Part shown: one piece after another, positions 41,667 to 50,225 of the stretch
How the letters are laid out: each line of letters opens with the position of its first letter
How positions within the stretch are numbered: the stretch's first letter is position 1
Source: Clostridia bacterium
GTDB lineage: Bacteria; Bacillota; Clostridia; Oscillospirales; Acutalibacteraceae
Direction: 5' to 3'
Assembly: GCA_030532035.1 (NCBI GenBank)
Contig: JAUNLX010000005.1
Location: 1-64,000, forward strand
DNA: 64,000 nucleotides
Notes under the pieces: generated by a model
Database searches by the model: none
Told to the model about the DNA's origin: nothing
What the model saw: only the letters and a program-made list of their open reading frames with translations
Translations under genes and position numbers: made by a program

Positions 41667-43658
41667 ATGGGAAATTACGCAGGAAAAATTATTGATGGGC
41701 GTTATGAAATAAAAGAAATTATCGGCGTCGGCGGAATGGCGATAGTTTATAAAGCCTATGATAATATCGACGATAGAATTGTTGCGGTTAAAATTTTGAA
41801 AGAAGAATTTCTTGCAAATGAAGAATTCCGCAGAAGATTTAAAAATGAGTCAAAGGCTATTGCCGTTATGTCTCATCCTAATATCGTTAGAGTTTTTGAT
41901 GTTTCTTTTGGTGAAAAACTTCAATATATTGTTATGGAATATATTGAGGGAATTACGCTTAAAGAATATATTGAGAGCTTGAAAATTGTAAATATACAAG
42001 AAGCAGTTCATTTTACAATTCAAGTTTTAAAAGCCTTACAACATGCGCACGACAAAGGCATTGTTCATCGTGATATTAAACCGCAAAATATAATGCTTTT
42101 ACAAGACGGAACTATAAAAGTTACCGATTTTGGAATAGCGAGATTTTCACGAGGCGACAGCAGAACTTTAGTTGAATCTGCAATTGGTTCTGTACATTAT
42201 ATGAGCCCCGAACAAGCAAGGGGAGAAATAACCGATGAAAAGGCAGATATTTATTCTGTCGGCGTTGTGCTCTATGAAATGATTACAGGTGAATTGCCAT
42301 TTGATTCTGATTCTGCAGTTTCCGTTGCTATTATGCAATTAGAGGCAAATGCTAAAAAACCAACTCAGATAAATCCTGATATACCCTTAGGCTTAGAGCA
42401 AATAGTAAATCGAGCAATGCAAAAAGAAGCTAAAAACAGGTATCAAAGTGCTTCAGAAATGATAATGGATTTAGAAGAATTCAAAAAAAATCCAGATATA
42501 AAATTTAACTATAATTATTTTGTCGACGAAGAGCCCACAAATGTAGTCGAGGGATTGTCTAAAGTTATGGTAAATAAGTCGGTGTCTGAAAATTATGAAA
42601 ATGATTCAGAATTTGACGAAGAAAATGAAGAAGAATCTTCTAAAATAAAAAAAGGTCCAATTGTAGCTTCAATTGTCGCTGGAGTAGTAGCTGCAGTGAT
42701 AATTATAATTTCATTACTCTGGTTTTTCACTGATGTATTTAACAATGCAAAGGTACAAGTGCCTAATTTTGTCGGAATGAATTATTACAATGAAATTGAT
42801 GGAAATCCGAGATATAAAGATTTCAAATTCAAGGTAAATCTTGTTACTGGTAAAGACATCAATTCTGAACCTGGAAAAGTAGTTTCACAAAATCCACCAT
42901 CCGGTAAAAAAATCAAAATTGGTGGAGAAGTTACTTTAGATATTGTAGCAAGTGGTGTTAAACAAAAAATCCCATTAGTGGTTGGTTTTGCCTTAAATGA
43001 CGCAAATCAAGCACTAAAACAACTTGGTTTTAACAATGTTGAAGTTAAATTTGAATATAGTCCAGACTCTGTAAAGGGAACTGTTTTGAAAGTTGAGCCG
43101 TCTGAGGGAACAGAGGTAGATGTTTCAGAAAAAGTTGTTATCTATGTTGCAAGCGATGTTGATGAAAGAAATGTTGAAGTTCCCAATCTCATTGGAATAA
43201 ACTTAGAAGATGCAAAAGCCTATCTCAAAGAAAAAGATTTATCGCTTGGAACTGTAACAGAAGTTCCAAATACTCATAAAAAGGGCATAATCGTATTCCA
43301 GAGTGTTGATCCCAAAACCCCAGTTCCGAGAAATTCTAAAATTAATGTTGAAATAAGTTCTGGAGTAGTTGAAACCAAACCTCAAACCAGAGAAAAAAGT
43401 ATAACTATAAAATTGCCTATGAAAAAAATCGCAGGGCAACCTGTAAATGGAACTCTAATTGTTTTCCAAAACAATATTAAAGTAATGGACGAAGTTGTTT
43501 TATTAAACGGCGAAGATATATCAATTTCAGTTTCAGGAAGCAAAGCTAATGAAAAGATTTTAGTACAAGTTGGAGTTGTGCCAATAAATTATTACAAGTG
43601 TACAATCGACTTTACTCAAGATCCTCCAGAGATTACTTCTCAAAGATATGAAAATTGA
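41667..43658 (+). CDS. prkC: PASTA-domain Ser/Thr protein kinase PrkC
   Basis: 663 residues. Cytoplasmic kinase domain with GVGGMAIVYKAYD, VAVKIL, HRDIKPQNIM, DFGIARF and APE-equivalent MSPEQARGE; an acidic linker; one membrane helix (IVASIVAGVVAAVIIIISLL, near 330-350); then three PASTA repeats (VPNFVGMNY, IPLVVGFAL, VPNLIGINL) and an extra C-terminal beta domain. PASTA domains sense peptidoglycan fragments; in spore formers the kinase links cell-wall state to growth or germination. Confidence 0.95.
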   Translation: MGNYAGKIIDGRYEIKEIIGVGGMAIVYKAYDNIDDRIVAVKILKEEFLANEEFRRRFKNESKAIAVMSHPNIVRVFDVSFGEKLQYIVMEYIEGITLKEYIESLKIVNIQEAVHFTIQVLKALQHAHDKGIVHRDIKPQNIMLLQDGTIKVTDFGIARFSRGDSRTLVESAIGSVHYMSPEQARGEITDEKADIYSVGVVLYEMITGELPFDSDSAVSVAIMQLEANAKKPTQINPDIPLGLEQIVNRAMQKEAKNRYQSASEMIMDLEEFKKNPDIKFNYNYFVDEEPTNVVEGLSKVMVNKSVSENYENDSEFDEENEEESSKIKKGPIVASIVAGVVAAVIIIISLLWFFTDVFNNAKVQVPNFVGMNYYNEIDGNPRYKDFKFKVNLVTGKDINSEPGKVVSQNPPSGKKIKIGGEVTLDIVASGVKQKIPLVVGFALNDANQALKQLGFNNVEVKFEYSPDSVKGTVLKVEPSEGTEVDVSEKVVIYVASDVDERNVEVPNLIGINLEDAKAYLKEKDLSLGTVTEVPNTHKKGIIVFQSVDPKTPVPRNSKINVEISSGVVETKPQTREKSITIKLPMKKIAGQPVNGTLIVFQNNIKVMDEVVLLNGEDISISVSGSKANEKILVQVGVVPINYYKCTIDFTQDPPEITSQRYEN

Positions 43659-44535
43659 TAACGGTTTAATTGTTAAGGGAATCGGCGGTTTTTACCATGT
43701 TAAAACCGCCGCTGACTTATATCTGTGTAAGCCTAAGGGTATCTTTAGGCAACAAAAAATAAAACCACTTCCGGGAGATAGAGTTGAAATTTCCATTGAT
43801 GATAATAAAGATGGAATTATAACTGCAATTAAAGAGCGTAAAAATTATTTGAATAGGCCAGCTCTTGCCAATATTGACAAAATATTTATAACTATCTCTA
43901 TGGGAAAACCAAAACCCGTACTACTTTTGGCTGATAAAATGACAATTTTAGCAAATTATATAGGGGCAACACCTATAATTGTTATAAATAAAATTGACCT
44001 TTCACCAAATCAGGCAAAAGAAATTGAAGAAATTTATACAAAATCTGGTATAGACGCTTTCTGTGTCTGCGCAAAGACTGGTGAGGGTATAGAACAGTTT
44101 GATAAAAGACTTGACGGTATCTGTGTTTTAACTGGAAATACAGGTGTAGGTAAGTCTTCTATTATAAACAGACTAATTCCGAATTTATCCATAGATACAA
44201 ATGAAATTTCAAAAGCTCTTGGTAGGGGAGTTCATACCACAAGAGAAACCACACTCTATGACATAAAAGACGGATATATAGCGGATACTCCAGGATTTTC
44301 TACTCTAACTTTAGATAAAAATTCAGATATTCAAAGTTCAGAGCTTGCAAATTATTTCAGTGATTTTTTACCTTTTTTAGATGATTGTAAATTTTCTAAT
44401 TGCTCTCACATTCAAGAAAATGATGACTGCGCAATTTATAAAGCATTTTGCAACAAACAAATTCAATCGTCGAGATATGATAGTTATAAAAATATCTATA
44501 CGCAGCTCAAATCTGCAAATAAATTTAACAAATAA
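43648..44535 (+). CDS. rsgA: Ribosome small subunit-dependent GTPase RsgA
   Basis: 295 residues. N-terminal OB fold, circularly permuted GTPase with VINKIDL (G4), LTGNTGVGKSSIINRL (G1) and DTPGFSTL (G3), and a C-terminal zinc motif CKFSNCSHIQENDDC. It assists late 30S maturation. ATG 43648 overlaps prkC by 11 bp. rpe and thiN, common next genes, are absent. Confidence 0.94.
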   Translation: MKIDNGLIVKGIGGFYHVKTAADLYLCKPKGIFRQQKIKPLPGDRVEISIDDNKDGIITAIKERKNYLNRPALANIDKIFITISMGKPKPVLLLADKMTILANYIGATPIIVINKIDLSPNQAKEIEEIYTKSGIDAFCVCAKTGEGIEQFDKRLDGICVLTGNTGVGKSSIINRLIPNLSIDTNEISKALGRGVHTTRETTLYDIKDGYIADTPGFSTLTLDKNSDIQSSELANYFSDFLPFLDDCKFSNCSHIQENDDCAIYKAFCNKQIQSSRYDSYKNIYTQLKSANKFNK

Positions 44536-44628
44536 AAACAAATTCAAGAATTAAAAATTAAACTTATAAATTTTTATTTTCATATGATAAAAACGAAACA
44601 ATATAATCTATATTTTGCTGATTTTTAT

Positions 44629-44657
44629 TTTAATAATCGGCGTTATTATGGTATAAT
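44629..44657 (+). promoter_or_regulatory. Promoter candidate for the tmk-like operon
   Basis: A consensus TATAAT (44652-44657) has TTTAAT 17 bp upstream (44629-44634). It lies in the 190-bp gap after rsgA, which is otherwise AT-rich with only a weak A/T hairpin near 44553-44575 and no gene. Confidence 0.5.
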
Positions 44658-44725
44658 GATATGAATTGCTTTATTAAGATTGATGTCAAATATTTTGAAC
44701 AATTTCATCATAAGGGAGAAATATT

Positions 44726-45394
44726 TTGGGAAAATTAATTGTTTTTGAAGGCCTTGACGGTAGTGGAAAAAGTACACAATTAAATCTGTTAGAAAAAAGG
44801 CTCGAGAGTTCAAATTTTGATTTTAAAAAAATTAAACTGCCAGATTATGAAAGTGACTCATCTGCACCTATAAAAATGTATCTAAATGGAGAACTTGGCG
44901 ACGACCCTATGTCTCTTAATGCATATGCTGTTTCAGGATTTTATGCCTGCGACAGATATGTAAATTACATTAAAAAATGGAAAGATGATTACGATAATGG
45001 AAAATTGATAATAGCTGACCGCTATACTTCATCAAATGCTATTTATCAAACTGTAAAATTGCCAGAGGAAGAAAAAGACGAATTTTTAAATTTCTTATTT
45101 GATTATGAATATGAAAAAATTTGTTTACCTAAACCGGATCTCACGATTTTCTTAGATATGCCTACGGAAATATCACAGAGACTTATGAGTGAAAGATATG
45201 ATGGCGATGAAAAGAAAAAAGATTTACATGAATCCGATGTTAAATTTTTAAATGATTGCCGAAAAAACGCTTTGAGCGTGGCAAAAAAATGTGGTTGGAA
45301 GATAATCAATTGCAGCAAATATTCACAACCGCTGCCAATTGAGAATATCGAAGAAGAAATATGGAATGAAGTGAGAAAAGTAATTTTCAAATGA
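44726..45394 (+). CDS. Thymidylate kinase-like nucleotide kinase
   Basis: 222 residues from TTG 44726, preceded by AAGGGAG. P-loop FEGLDGSGKSTQ is the thymidylate kinase signature, then IADRYTSSNAIYQ (DR motif) and LPKPDLTIFLDMP. The lid is unusual (ERYDGDEKKKDLHESDVKF). A dTMP kinase role is likely; because clostridia often have another tmk near holB, a second-copy or altered specificity cannot be excluded. It overlaps the DUF2156 gene by 4 bp. Confidence 0.78.
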   Translation: MGKLIVFEGLDGSGKSTQLNLLEKRLESSNFDFKKIKLPDYESDSSAPIKMYLNGELGDDPMSLNAYAVSGFYACDRYVNYIKKWKDDYDNGKLIIADRYTSSNAIYQTVKLPEEEKDEFLNFLFDYEYEKICLPKPDLTIFLDMPTEISQRLMSERYDGDEKKKDLHESDVKFLNDCRKNALSVAKKCGWKIINCSKYSQPLPIENIEEEIWNEVRKVIFK

Positions 45395-46281
45395 TTGAAT
45401 ATAAAGCTGTTACATTAGAAGACAAAGAAAAAATAAATAAAATTTTAACTGCCGATCCACAGATAGGTTCTGAATATTGTTTTGGAAATATATATATGTG
45501 GAGCGAAGCTTATAATGCAAAAATAGGTTTTTATAAGGACTTTTTTATGCTAAAAATGAAAGAGGACGAAAAACCATATTATTCTTTCCCAGTGGGAAAT
45601 GGCGATCTCAAAGAGTGCTTAGATGTCTTAAAGAATGAAGGCAAAGAAAAAAATCATGAAGTTTCGTTTTATAATGTTTCTAAAAAAAATTTAGAAAAGC
45701 TTGATAAACTCGTCGACTGTAAATTTAAGATAACCAAAAATGACGGTCAGGGAGATTATATTTATTTAGTAAAGGACTTAGCGGAGCTCAAAGGCAAAAA
45801 ATATAAGTCAAAGAGAAATCACATTTCTTATTTTCTTAAAAATTTTGAATATGAATACGAAGAAATAAATAAAGATAATTTAGAAGAATGTTATCAAATG
45901 AGTCTTGAGTGGAATAAATTAAATAAAGCAAATATCGAAGAATATGAAAGCAAGGAACCTCAAGCAATAAAAAGAGCTTTTGAAAACTTTGATTATTTGG
46001 GCTTGGTTGGAGCTCTCATTAGAAGCAATAATAAAATAATTGCATATACCTTTGGCGAAAAAATCAATGATTATATGTTCTGCACTCATGTAGAAAAAGC
46101 TTATGCAGATGTAAGGGGAGCATACCCACTTATAAATCAACAATTTGCTGAAAATACTATAAACAATTTTGAATATGTAAACAGAGAAGAAGACTTGGGT
46201 ATTGAGGGACTTAGAAAGGCGAAGCAATCTTACAGACCTGTTATGCTTTTGGAAAAATATTATGCAATATGCGATGACTGA
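45391..46281 (+). CDS. DUF2156 acyltransferase-like protein
   Basis: 296 residues. Matches DUF2156 (GNAT-fold, related to the C-terminal domain of the lysyl-phosphatidylglycerol synthase MprF): SEYCFGNIYMWSEAYN, KGKKYKSKRNHISYFLKNF, then AYTFGEKINDYMFCTHVEKA and YVNREEDLGIEGLRKAKQSYRP. No membrane helices, so a soluble aminoacyl- or acyl-transferase is plausible; substrate unknown. It overlaps the next GNAT gene by 8 bp. Confidence 0.8.
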   Translation: MIEYKAVTLEDKEKINKILTADPQIGSEYCFGNIYMWSEAYNAKIGFYKDFFMLKMKEDEKPYYSFPVGNGDLKECLDVLKNEGKEKNHEVSFYNVSKKNLEKLDKLVDCKFKITKNDGQGDYIYLVKDLAELKGKKYKSKRNHISYFLKNFEYEYEEINKDNLEECYQMSLEWNKLNKANIEEYESKEPQAIKRAFENFDYLGLVGALIRSNNKIIAYTFGEKINDYMFCTHVEKAYADVRGAYPLINQQFAENTINNFEYVNREEDLGIEGLRKAKQSYRPVMLLEKYYAICDD

Positions 46282-47080
46282 TATTAAATATACAACAGCT
46301 AATTTAGAAGACAAACAAGATTTAATCTCGCTTTGGAATACTGTATTTGAAGATAGTATTGAATACATAGAAAATTTTATGAATTACAATTTTAATTCTG
46401 AAAATATAATTGTAGCAAAGTACAAAGAAAAAATTGTTTCTGCCTATTATTTTATCCCCGTTAATTTTGAAAATCACAGCGCTTATTATTTGTATGCAGC
46501 AGCAACTTTGCCAGAATATAGAAAAATGGGAATAATGGGGGAGCTTCTAAAATATGGAATGAATCTTGCACAAAAGAGAAAGATTAGATTTGTTTTGCTT
46601 TCTCCAGCAAACGAGTCGCTGTATAACTATTATGAAAAATTTGGATTTAAGACAGTTTTTTATATTAAAAGATATTTACTGAATTTATCTGAATATGAAA
46701 AAATCTCTGAAAGTTTATCTGAATACAACCTCAAAAAAATTATTGATTTAAGGGAAAAATCGCTTGCAGATATTCCTCATGTTAGCTTCAATGAAAAGAT
46801 ATTTGAATATTTAATATCTGAATCTAAATTGACACAGAGTAAAATCTTAATATCCGATAATGCATATATTTATTTTGATGAGAATTTGAAAACCTTGCAT
46901 ATAAAAGAATATTTTCCATTCAATGCAATTTTTCCTAAAAATAAAGCAAAAGAGGTTATTTTAGATTTACCACTAAACATAAATTTTGAACATAAGTATG
47001 AAAAAATTCCACAAGGTATGTTGATTGATTTTGAAAACAAGTTCAATAAAGACGCATATTTGGGAATAACAATGGGTTGA
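46274..47080 (+). CDS. GNAT family N-acetyltransferase
   Basis: 268 residues from ATG 46274; ATG 46262 is also possible and neither has a clear SD, so coupling to the overlapping DUF2156 gene is likely. The acetyl-CoA loop is in LPEYRKMGIMGELLKYG, followed by FVLLSPANESLYNYYEKFGF. The C-terminal half (about residues 140-268) has no recognised fold but resembles the sterol-carrier-like half of Eis-type acetyltransferases. Substrate unknown. Confidence 0.78.
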   Translation: MTDIKYTTANLEDKQDLISLWNTVFEDSIEYIENFMNYNFNSENIIVAKYKEKIVSAYYFIPVNFENHSAYYLYAAATLPEYRKMGIMGELLKYGMNLAQKRKIRFVLLSPANESLYNYYEKFGFKTVFYIKRYLLNLSEYEKISESLSEYNLKKIIDLREKSLADIPHVSFNEKIFEYLISESKLTQSKILISDNAYIYFDENLKTLHIKEYFPFNAIFPKNKAKEVILDLPLNINFEHKYEKIPQGMLIDFENKFNKDAYLGITMG

Positions 47081-47088
47081 TATTGAAT

Positions 47089-47664
47089 ATGAATTGTTTG
47101 TCAAAATCAGATTATAGAACGAAAGCAATGGAAACAAGACGAAAAATGTCAAAATCACAGATAATCAAATTTTCAAATCAAATGGCAGAAAGATTGTTTT
47201 CATTAAAAGAATACAGAGAAGCTAAAAGAGTTTTTTCTTATTATTCTGTAAATAAAGAAATTAATACAACTGTAATTAATAAGAGAATTTTACAAGACGG
47301 AAAAAAACTTGCTTTTCCAGTATGCGTAGAAAATTATAATTTAGAATTTCATCAAATAGATGATTTAACTGATTTAAAACCGGGAATTTTAGGTATTCCA
47401 ATACCGAAAAGCGACGAAATACTTTTACCACAGGCAGAAGATATTATGATAATGCCGGGATTAGTTTTTTCTGAAAAGGGACAGCGTATAGGATATGGTA
47501 AGGGATATTATGATAACTATCTTCAAGATAAGACAATATTTAAGATAGCCTTAGTCTATGACAGTCTTCTTTTGAAAAATATAATTACACAACCATATGA
47601 TATTAGAGCTGATTATATAATTACTCAATCCAGAAATTTTTTCGTGGAGGAAATTGATGTCTGA
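47089..47664 (+). CDS. 5-formyltetrahydrofolate cyclo-ligase
   Basis: 191 residues from ATG 47089; TTG 47077 would add four residues and overlap the preceding stop. Features are SKSDYRTKAMETRRKMS at the start, PVCVENYNLEFHQI, IPIPKSDE, MIMPGLVFSEKGQRIGYGKGYYDNYL, the family's C-terminal ATP/substrate site. It recycles 5-formyl-THF to 5,10-methenyl-THF. It overlaps mltG by 8 bp. Confidence 0.9.
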   Translation: MNCLSKSDYRTKAMETRRKMSKSQIIKFSNQMAERLFSLKEYREAKRVFSYYSVNKEINTTVINKRILQDGKKLAFPVCVENYNLEFHQIDDLTDLKPGILGIPIPKSDEILLPQAEDIMIMPGLVFSEKGQRIGYGKGYYDNYLQDKTIFKIALVYDSLLLKNIITQPYDIRADYIITQSRNFFVEEIDV

Positions 47665-48994
47665 TAACGCAAAAAGACCTATAAAAAAAATAAATAAAAT
47701 TGAAAATTCAAGTGGACGAAAAACTTCTTCCACTAAGAAAAGAACTTCAAAGCCGAAAAGCCAAGTTAATAATTCAAATAAACTTGCCTTTAATTCAAGT
47801 AATTTTTCCAAAAAATTTAAAACTGTTAACCAAAATAAAAAGAGCGGAAAATCTACAAAAAAAACAGTTAGAACTCGTAAACCTAAAAATGCTTTTGAAG
47901 AAATTACTTTCAAAGTTTCCGATTTATATAATGCAAAACCCAGACTTTTTTATTGGTTGGGTGTTGTTTTAGCTTCAATTATTTTATCTATTATTATGCT
48001 CTCTTGCATAAATGATGTTATGGGAATAAATAGAAGTCATGAAACAAAAACCGTAAATATACCTGACAATGCAACTACAAATCAGATAATAGGTATTTTA
48101 GATAGAGAAAATCTAATTAAAAATTCTCTGTTTTGCAAGATGTTTATTGGATTTACAAACGGAGTTACACAAAAATCTAAACCCACATATTTAAGTGGAG
48201 TATATTATCTTTCTCCAGATATGGGCGTTGAAAAAATGTTGCTTGCATGTATGAGAAGAAAGACCGCTAAAACTGTTAGAGTAACGATACCCGAAGGACT
48301 TTCTTTAGATGAAATCGCTATAAAGCTTGAAAAAGCTGAAGTATGCACCTCAAAACAATTTTTCAAAACTGTAGATGAGGGATCTTTTGATGATTTTGAA
48401 TTTATAAAAGCTATGCCCAATAAAGAAAAAAGATATAGAACCCTTGAAGGATACTTATATCCTGACACCTATGATTTTTATGTTGCTGACAATCCCACAA
48501 ATGTAATAAATACTATTCTCAAAAATACCAAAAGAAATTGGCCAGATGATTATGAAAAGAAAGCTAAAAATCTTGGAATGACAATGGATGAAGTTATTAC
48601 TTTGGCTTCTATAATTCAAAAAGAAGCTGCAAATAAAGCACAGATGGATATAATTTCTTCTATTTTACATAACAGATTAAACAGCAATAAATTCTCATTG
48701 TTACAGTGTGATTCAACCGGAGATTATTTGACAAAGATAGTTAAACCAAATATAAAACCGATAGAATTTACTAAATATCAAACTTTATACAATACGTATT
48801 ATAGGAAAAATCTTCCCGTCGGTCCTATCTGTAATCCTGGAAAAGACGCAATAACGGCTGCTTTAAATCCTGGAAAAACAGAATATTATTTCTTCAATCA
48901 CGATAATACAGGCAAAATATATTTAGGTAGAAATGATAAAGAACACGAAGAAAATGTATATAAGGCAATGGTAGCAAATAATGCAAATAACTAA
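47657..48994 (+). CDS. mltG: Endolytic murein transglycosylase MltG (YceG-like)
   Basis: 445 residues from ATG 47657, with GGAGG 6 bp upstream. A ~95-residue basic, low-complexity cytoplasmic tail, one membrane helix (YWLGVVLASIILSIIMLSCI), a LysM-like subdomain, then the YceG catalytic domain with EGYLYPDTYDF, the catalytic Glu in LASIIQKEAANKAQMDIISSI-type helix, and NLPVGPICNPG. It cuts nascent glycan strands. The long basic tail is more extended than in E. coli. Confidence 0.9.
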   Translation: MSDNAKRPIKKINKIENSSGRKTSSTKKRTSKPKSQVNNSNKLAFNSSNFSKKFKTVNQNKKSGKSTKKTVRTRKPKNAFEEITFKVSDLYNAKPRLFYWLGVVLASIILSIIMLSCINDVMGINRSHETKTVNIPDNATTNQIIGILDRENLIKNSLFCKMFIGFTNGVTQKSKPTYLSGVYYLSPDMGVEKMLLACMRRKTAKTVRVTIPEGLSLDEIAIKLEKAEVCTSKQFFKTVDEGSFDDFEFIKAMPNKEKRYRTLEGYLYPDTYDFYVADNPTNVINTILKNTKRNWPDDYEKKAKNLGMTMDEVITLASIIQKEAANKAQMDIISSILHNRLNSNKFSLLQCDSTGDYLTKIVKPNIKPIEFTKYQTLYNTYYRKNLPVGPICNPGKDAITAALNPGKTEYYFFNHDNTGKIYLGRNDKEHEENVYKAMVANNANN

Positions 48995-50210
48995 GCCAGA
49001 ACTCTTAGCTCCTGCTGGAGATTTTGAAATACTTCAGTCTGCTGTTCAAAGTGGAGCTGACGCAGTTTACATTGGTGCTAAAATTTTTGGAATGAGAACA
49101 GCGTCCTCTAATTTTTCCTATGAGGAAATCAAAAAAGCCGTTTCATATTGTCATAGCAATAATGTAAAACTCTATGTTACTTGCAATACGCTTCCCAGAA
49201 ATAATGAGCTGTCTGAAATCGACGAATTTTTCAAAATGGTGAATTTTGCAAAAGTAGACGCTGTTATCGTTACTGATATTGGGCTTTTTGCAAAGGCAAA
49301 AGAATTATTAAATGAGGATATTGAAATTCATATTTCTACCCAAGCTGGAATTGTAAATTCTCTTACTGCAAAAACTTTTGAAAATATGGGAGCCGACAGA
49401 ATAATTTTAGCGAGGGAACTTTCTTTTCCAGAAATAAAAAATATAAAAGAAAGTTTGAAAAAAGAAACAGTTGTGGAGTGTTTTGTACATGGTGCAATGT
49501 GTATGTCTTTTTCTGGAAGATGTCTGATTTCAAGTTATCTTACCGGCAGAGATTCAAATAGAGGAGACTGCGCTCAATGTTGCAGATGGAAGTATTCTCT
49601 TGTTGAAGAAAAACGCCCTGGCGAATATTTTCCAGTTATAGACGATGGAGAATCCACTTTTTTATTTAATTCTAAAGATTTATCTATGATTGAATATATT
49701 CCCGAATTAGTAAATGCTGGAATTGGTTCATTTAAGATAGAGGGCAGGGCAAAGAGCGCTTATTATGTTTCAACCATAACTAAAGCTTATAGAAGAGCTA
49801 TAGATGAATATTTTGAACATATTGACGACAAAGATTATAAATTATCAAAAGAAATAAATGATGAGATTTATAAAGTGAGCCATCGACCCTATTGCACAGG
49901 TTTTTATTTCGATAATCCCCATGAAAATGCACAAGTAGATTATAAAGGTGGATATATCAGAGAATATGAAATTTCAGCAATTGTTGAAGAAATAAAAAAT
50001 AACAGTGCCATTATTAGATTAAAGAATAAATTTTTTGATGGAGATGAATTAGAGGCAGTTACAACTTTAGGAGATGTAAAGACAATTAAGGTATCTCAGT
50101 TAAAAGATGATCAAGATGTAAAAGTTGATTTTGCAAATAGACCAGAATATTTTTACAGCATAAAAGATGAAAAACTTGAGGTTGGTACGATTTTAAGAAG
50201 AAAGTTATAG
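48981..50210 (+). CDS. Peptidase U32 family protein (tRNA/rRNA hydroxylation type)
   Basis: 409 residues. N-terminal LLAPAGDFEILQSAVQSGADAVYIGAK, the U32 signature ECFVHGAMCMSFSGRC and the cysteine cluster SNRGDCAQCCRWKY, then FNSKDLSMIEYIPEL and FKIEGRAKSAYYVSTITKAYR. Characterised relatives (TrhP, RlhA) hydroxylate uridine in tRNA or cytidine in rRNA using an Fe-S site rather than acting as proteases. mltG-U32 adjacency is common in Firmicutes. Confidence 0.88.
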   Translation: MQITKPELLAPAGDFEILQSAVQSGADAVYIGAKIFGMRTASSNFSYEEIKKAVSYCHSNNVKLYVTCNTLPRNNELSEIDEFFKMVNFAKVDAVIVTDIGLFAKAKELLNEDIEIHISTQAGIVNSLTAKTFENMGADRIILARELSFPEIKNIKESLKKETVVECFVHGAMCMSFSGRCLISSYLTGRDSNRGDCAQCCRWKYSLVEEKRPGEYFPVIDDGESTFLFNSKDLSMIEYIPELVNAGIGSFKIEGRAKSAYYVSTITKAYRRAIDEYFEHIDDKDYKLSKEINDEIYKVSHRPYCTGFYFDNPHENAQVDYKGGYIREYEISAIVEEIKNNSAIIRLKNKFFDGDELEAVTTLGDVKTIKVSQLKDDQDVKVDFANRPEYFYSIKDEKLEVGTILRRKL

Positions 50211-50225
50211 AGAAGTGATTTATAA

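Noticed and set aside
45919..46368. 149-codon minus-strand ORF across the DUF2156/GNAT junction
   Set aside because: Low-complexity antisense product of AT-rich coding DNA, opposite two well-supported genes.
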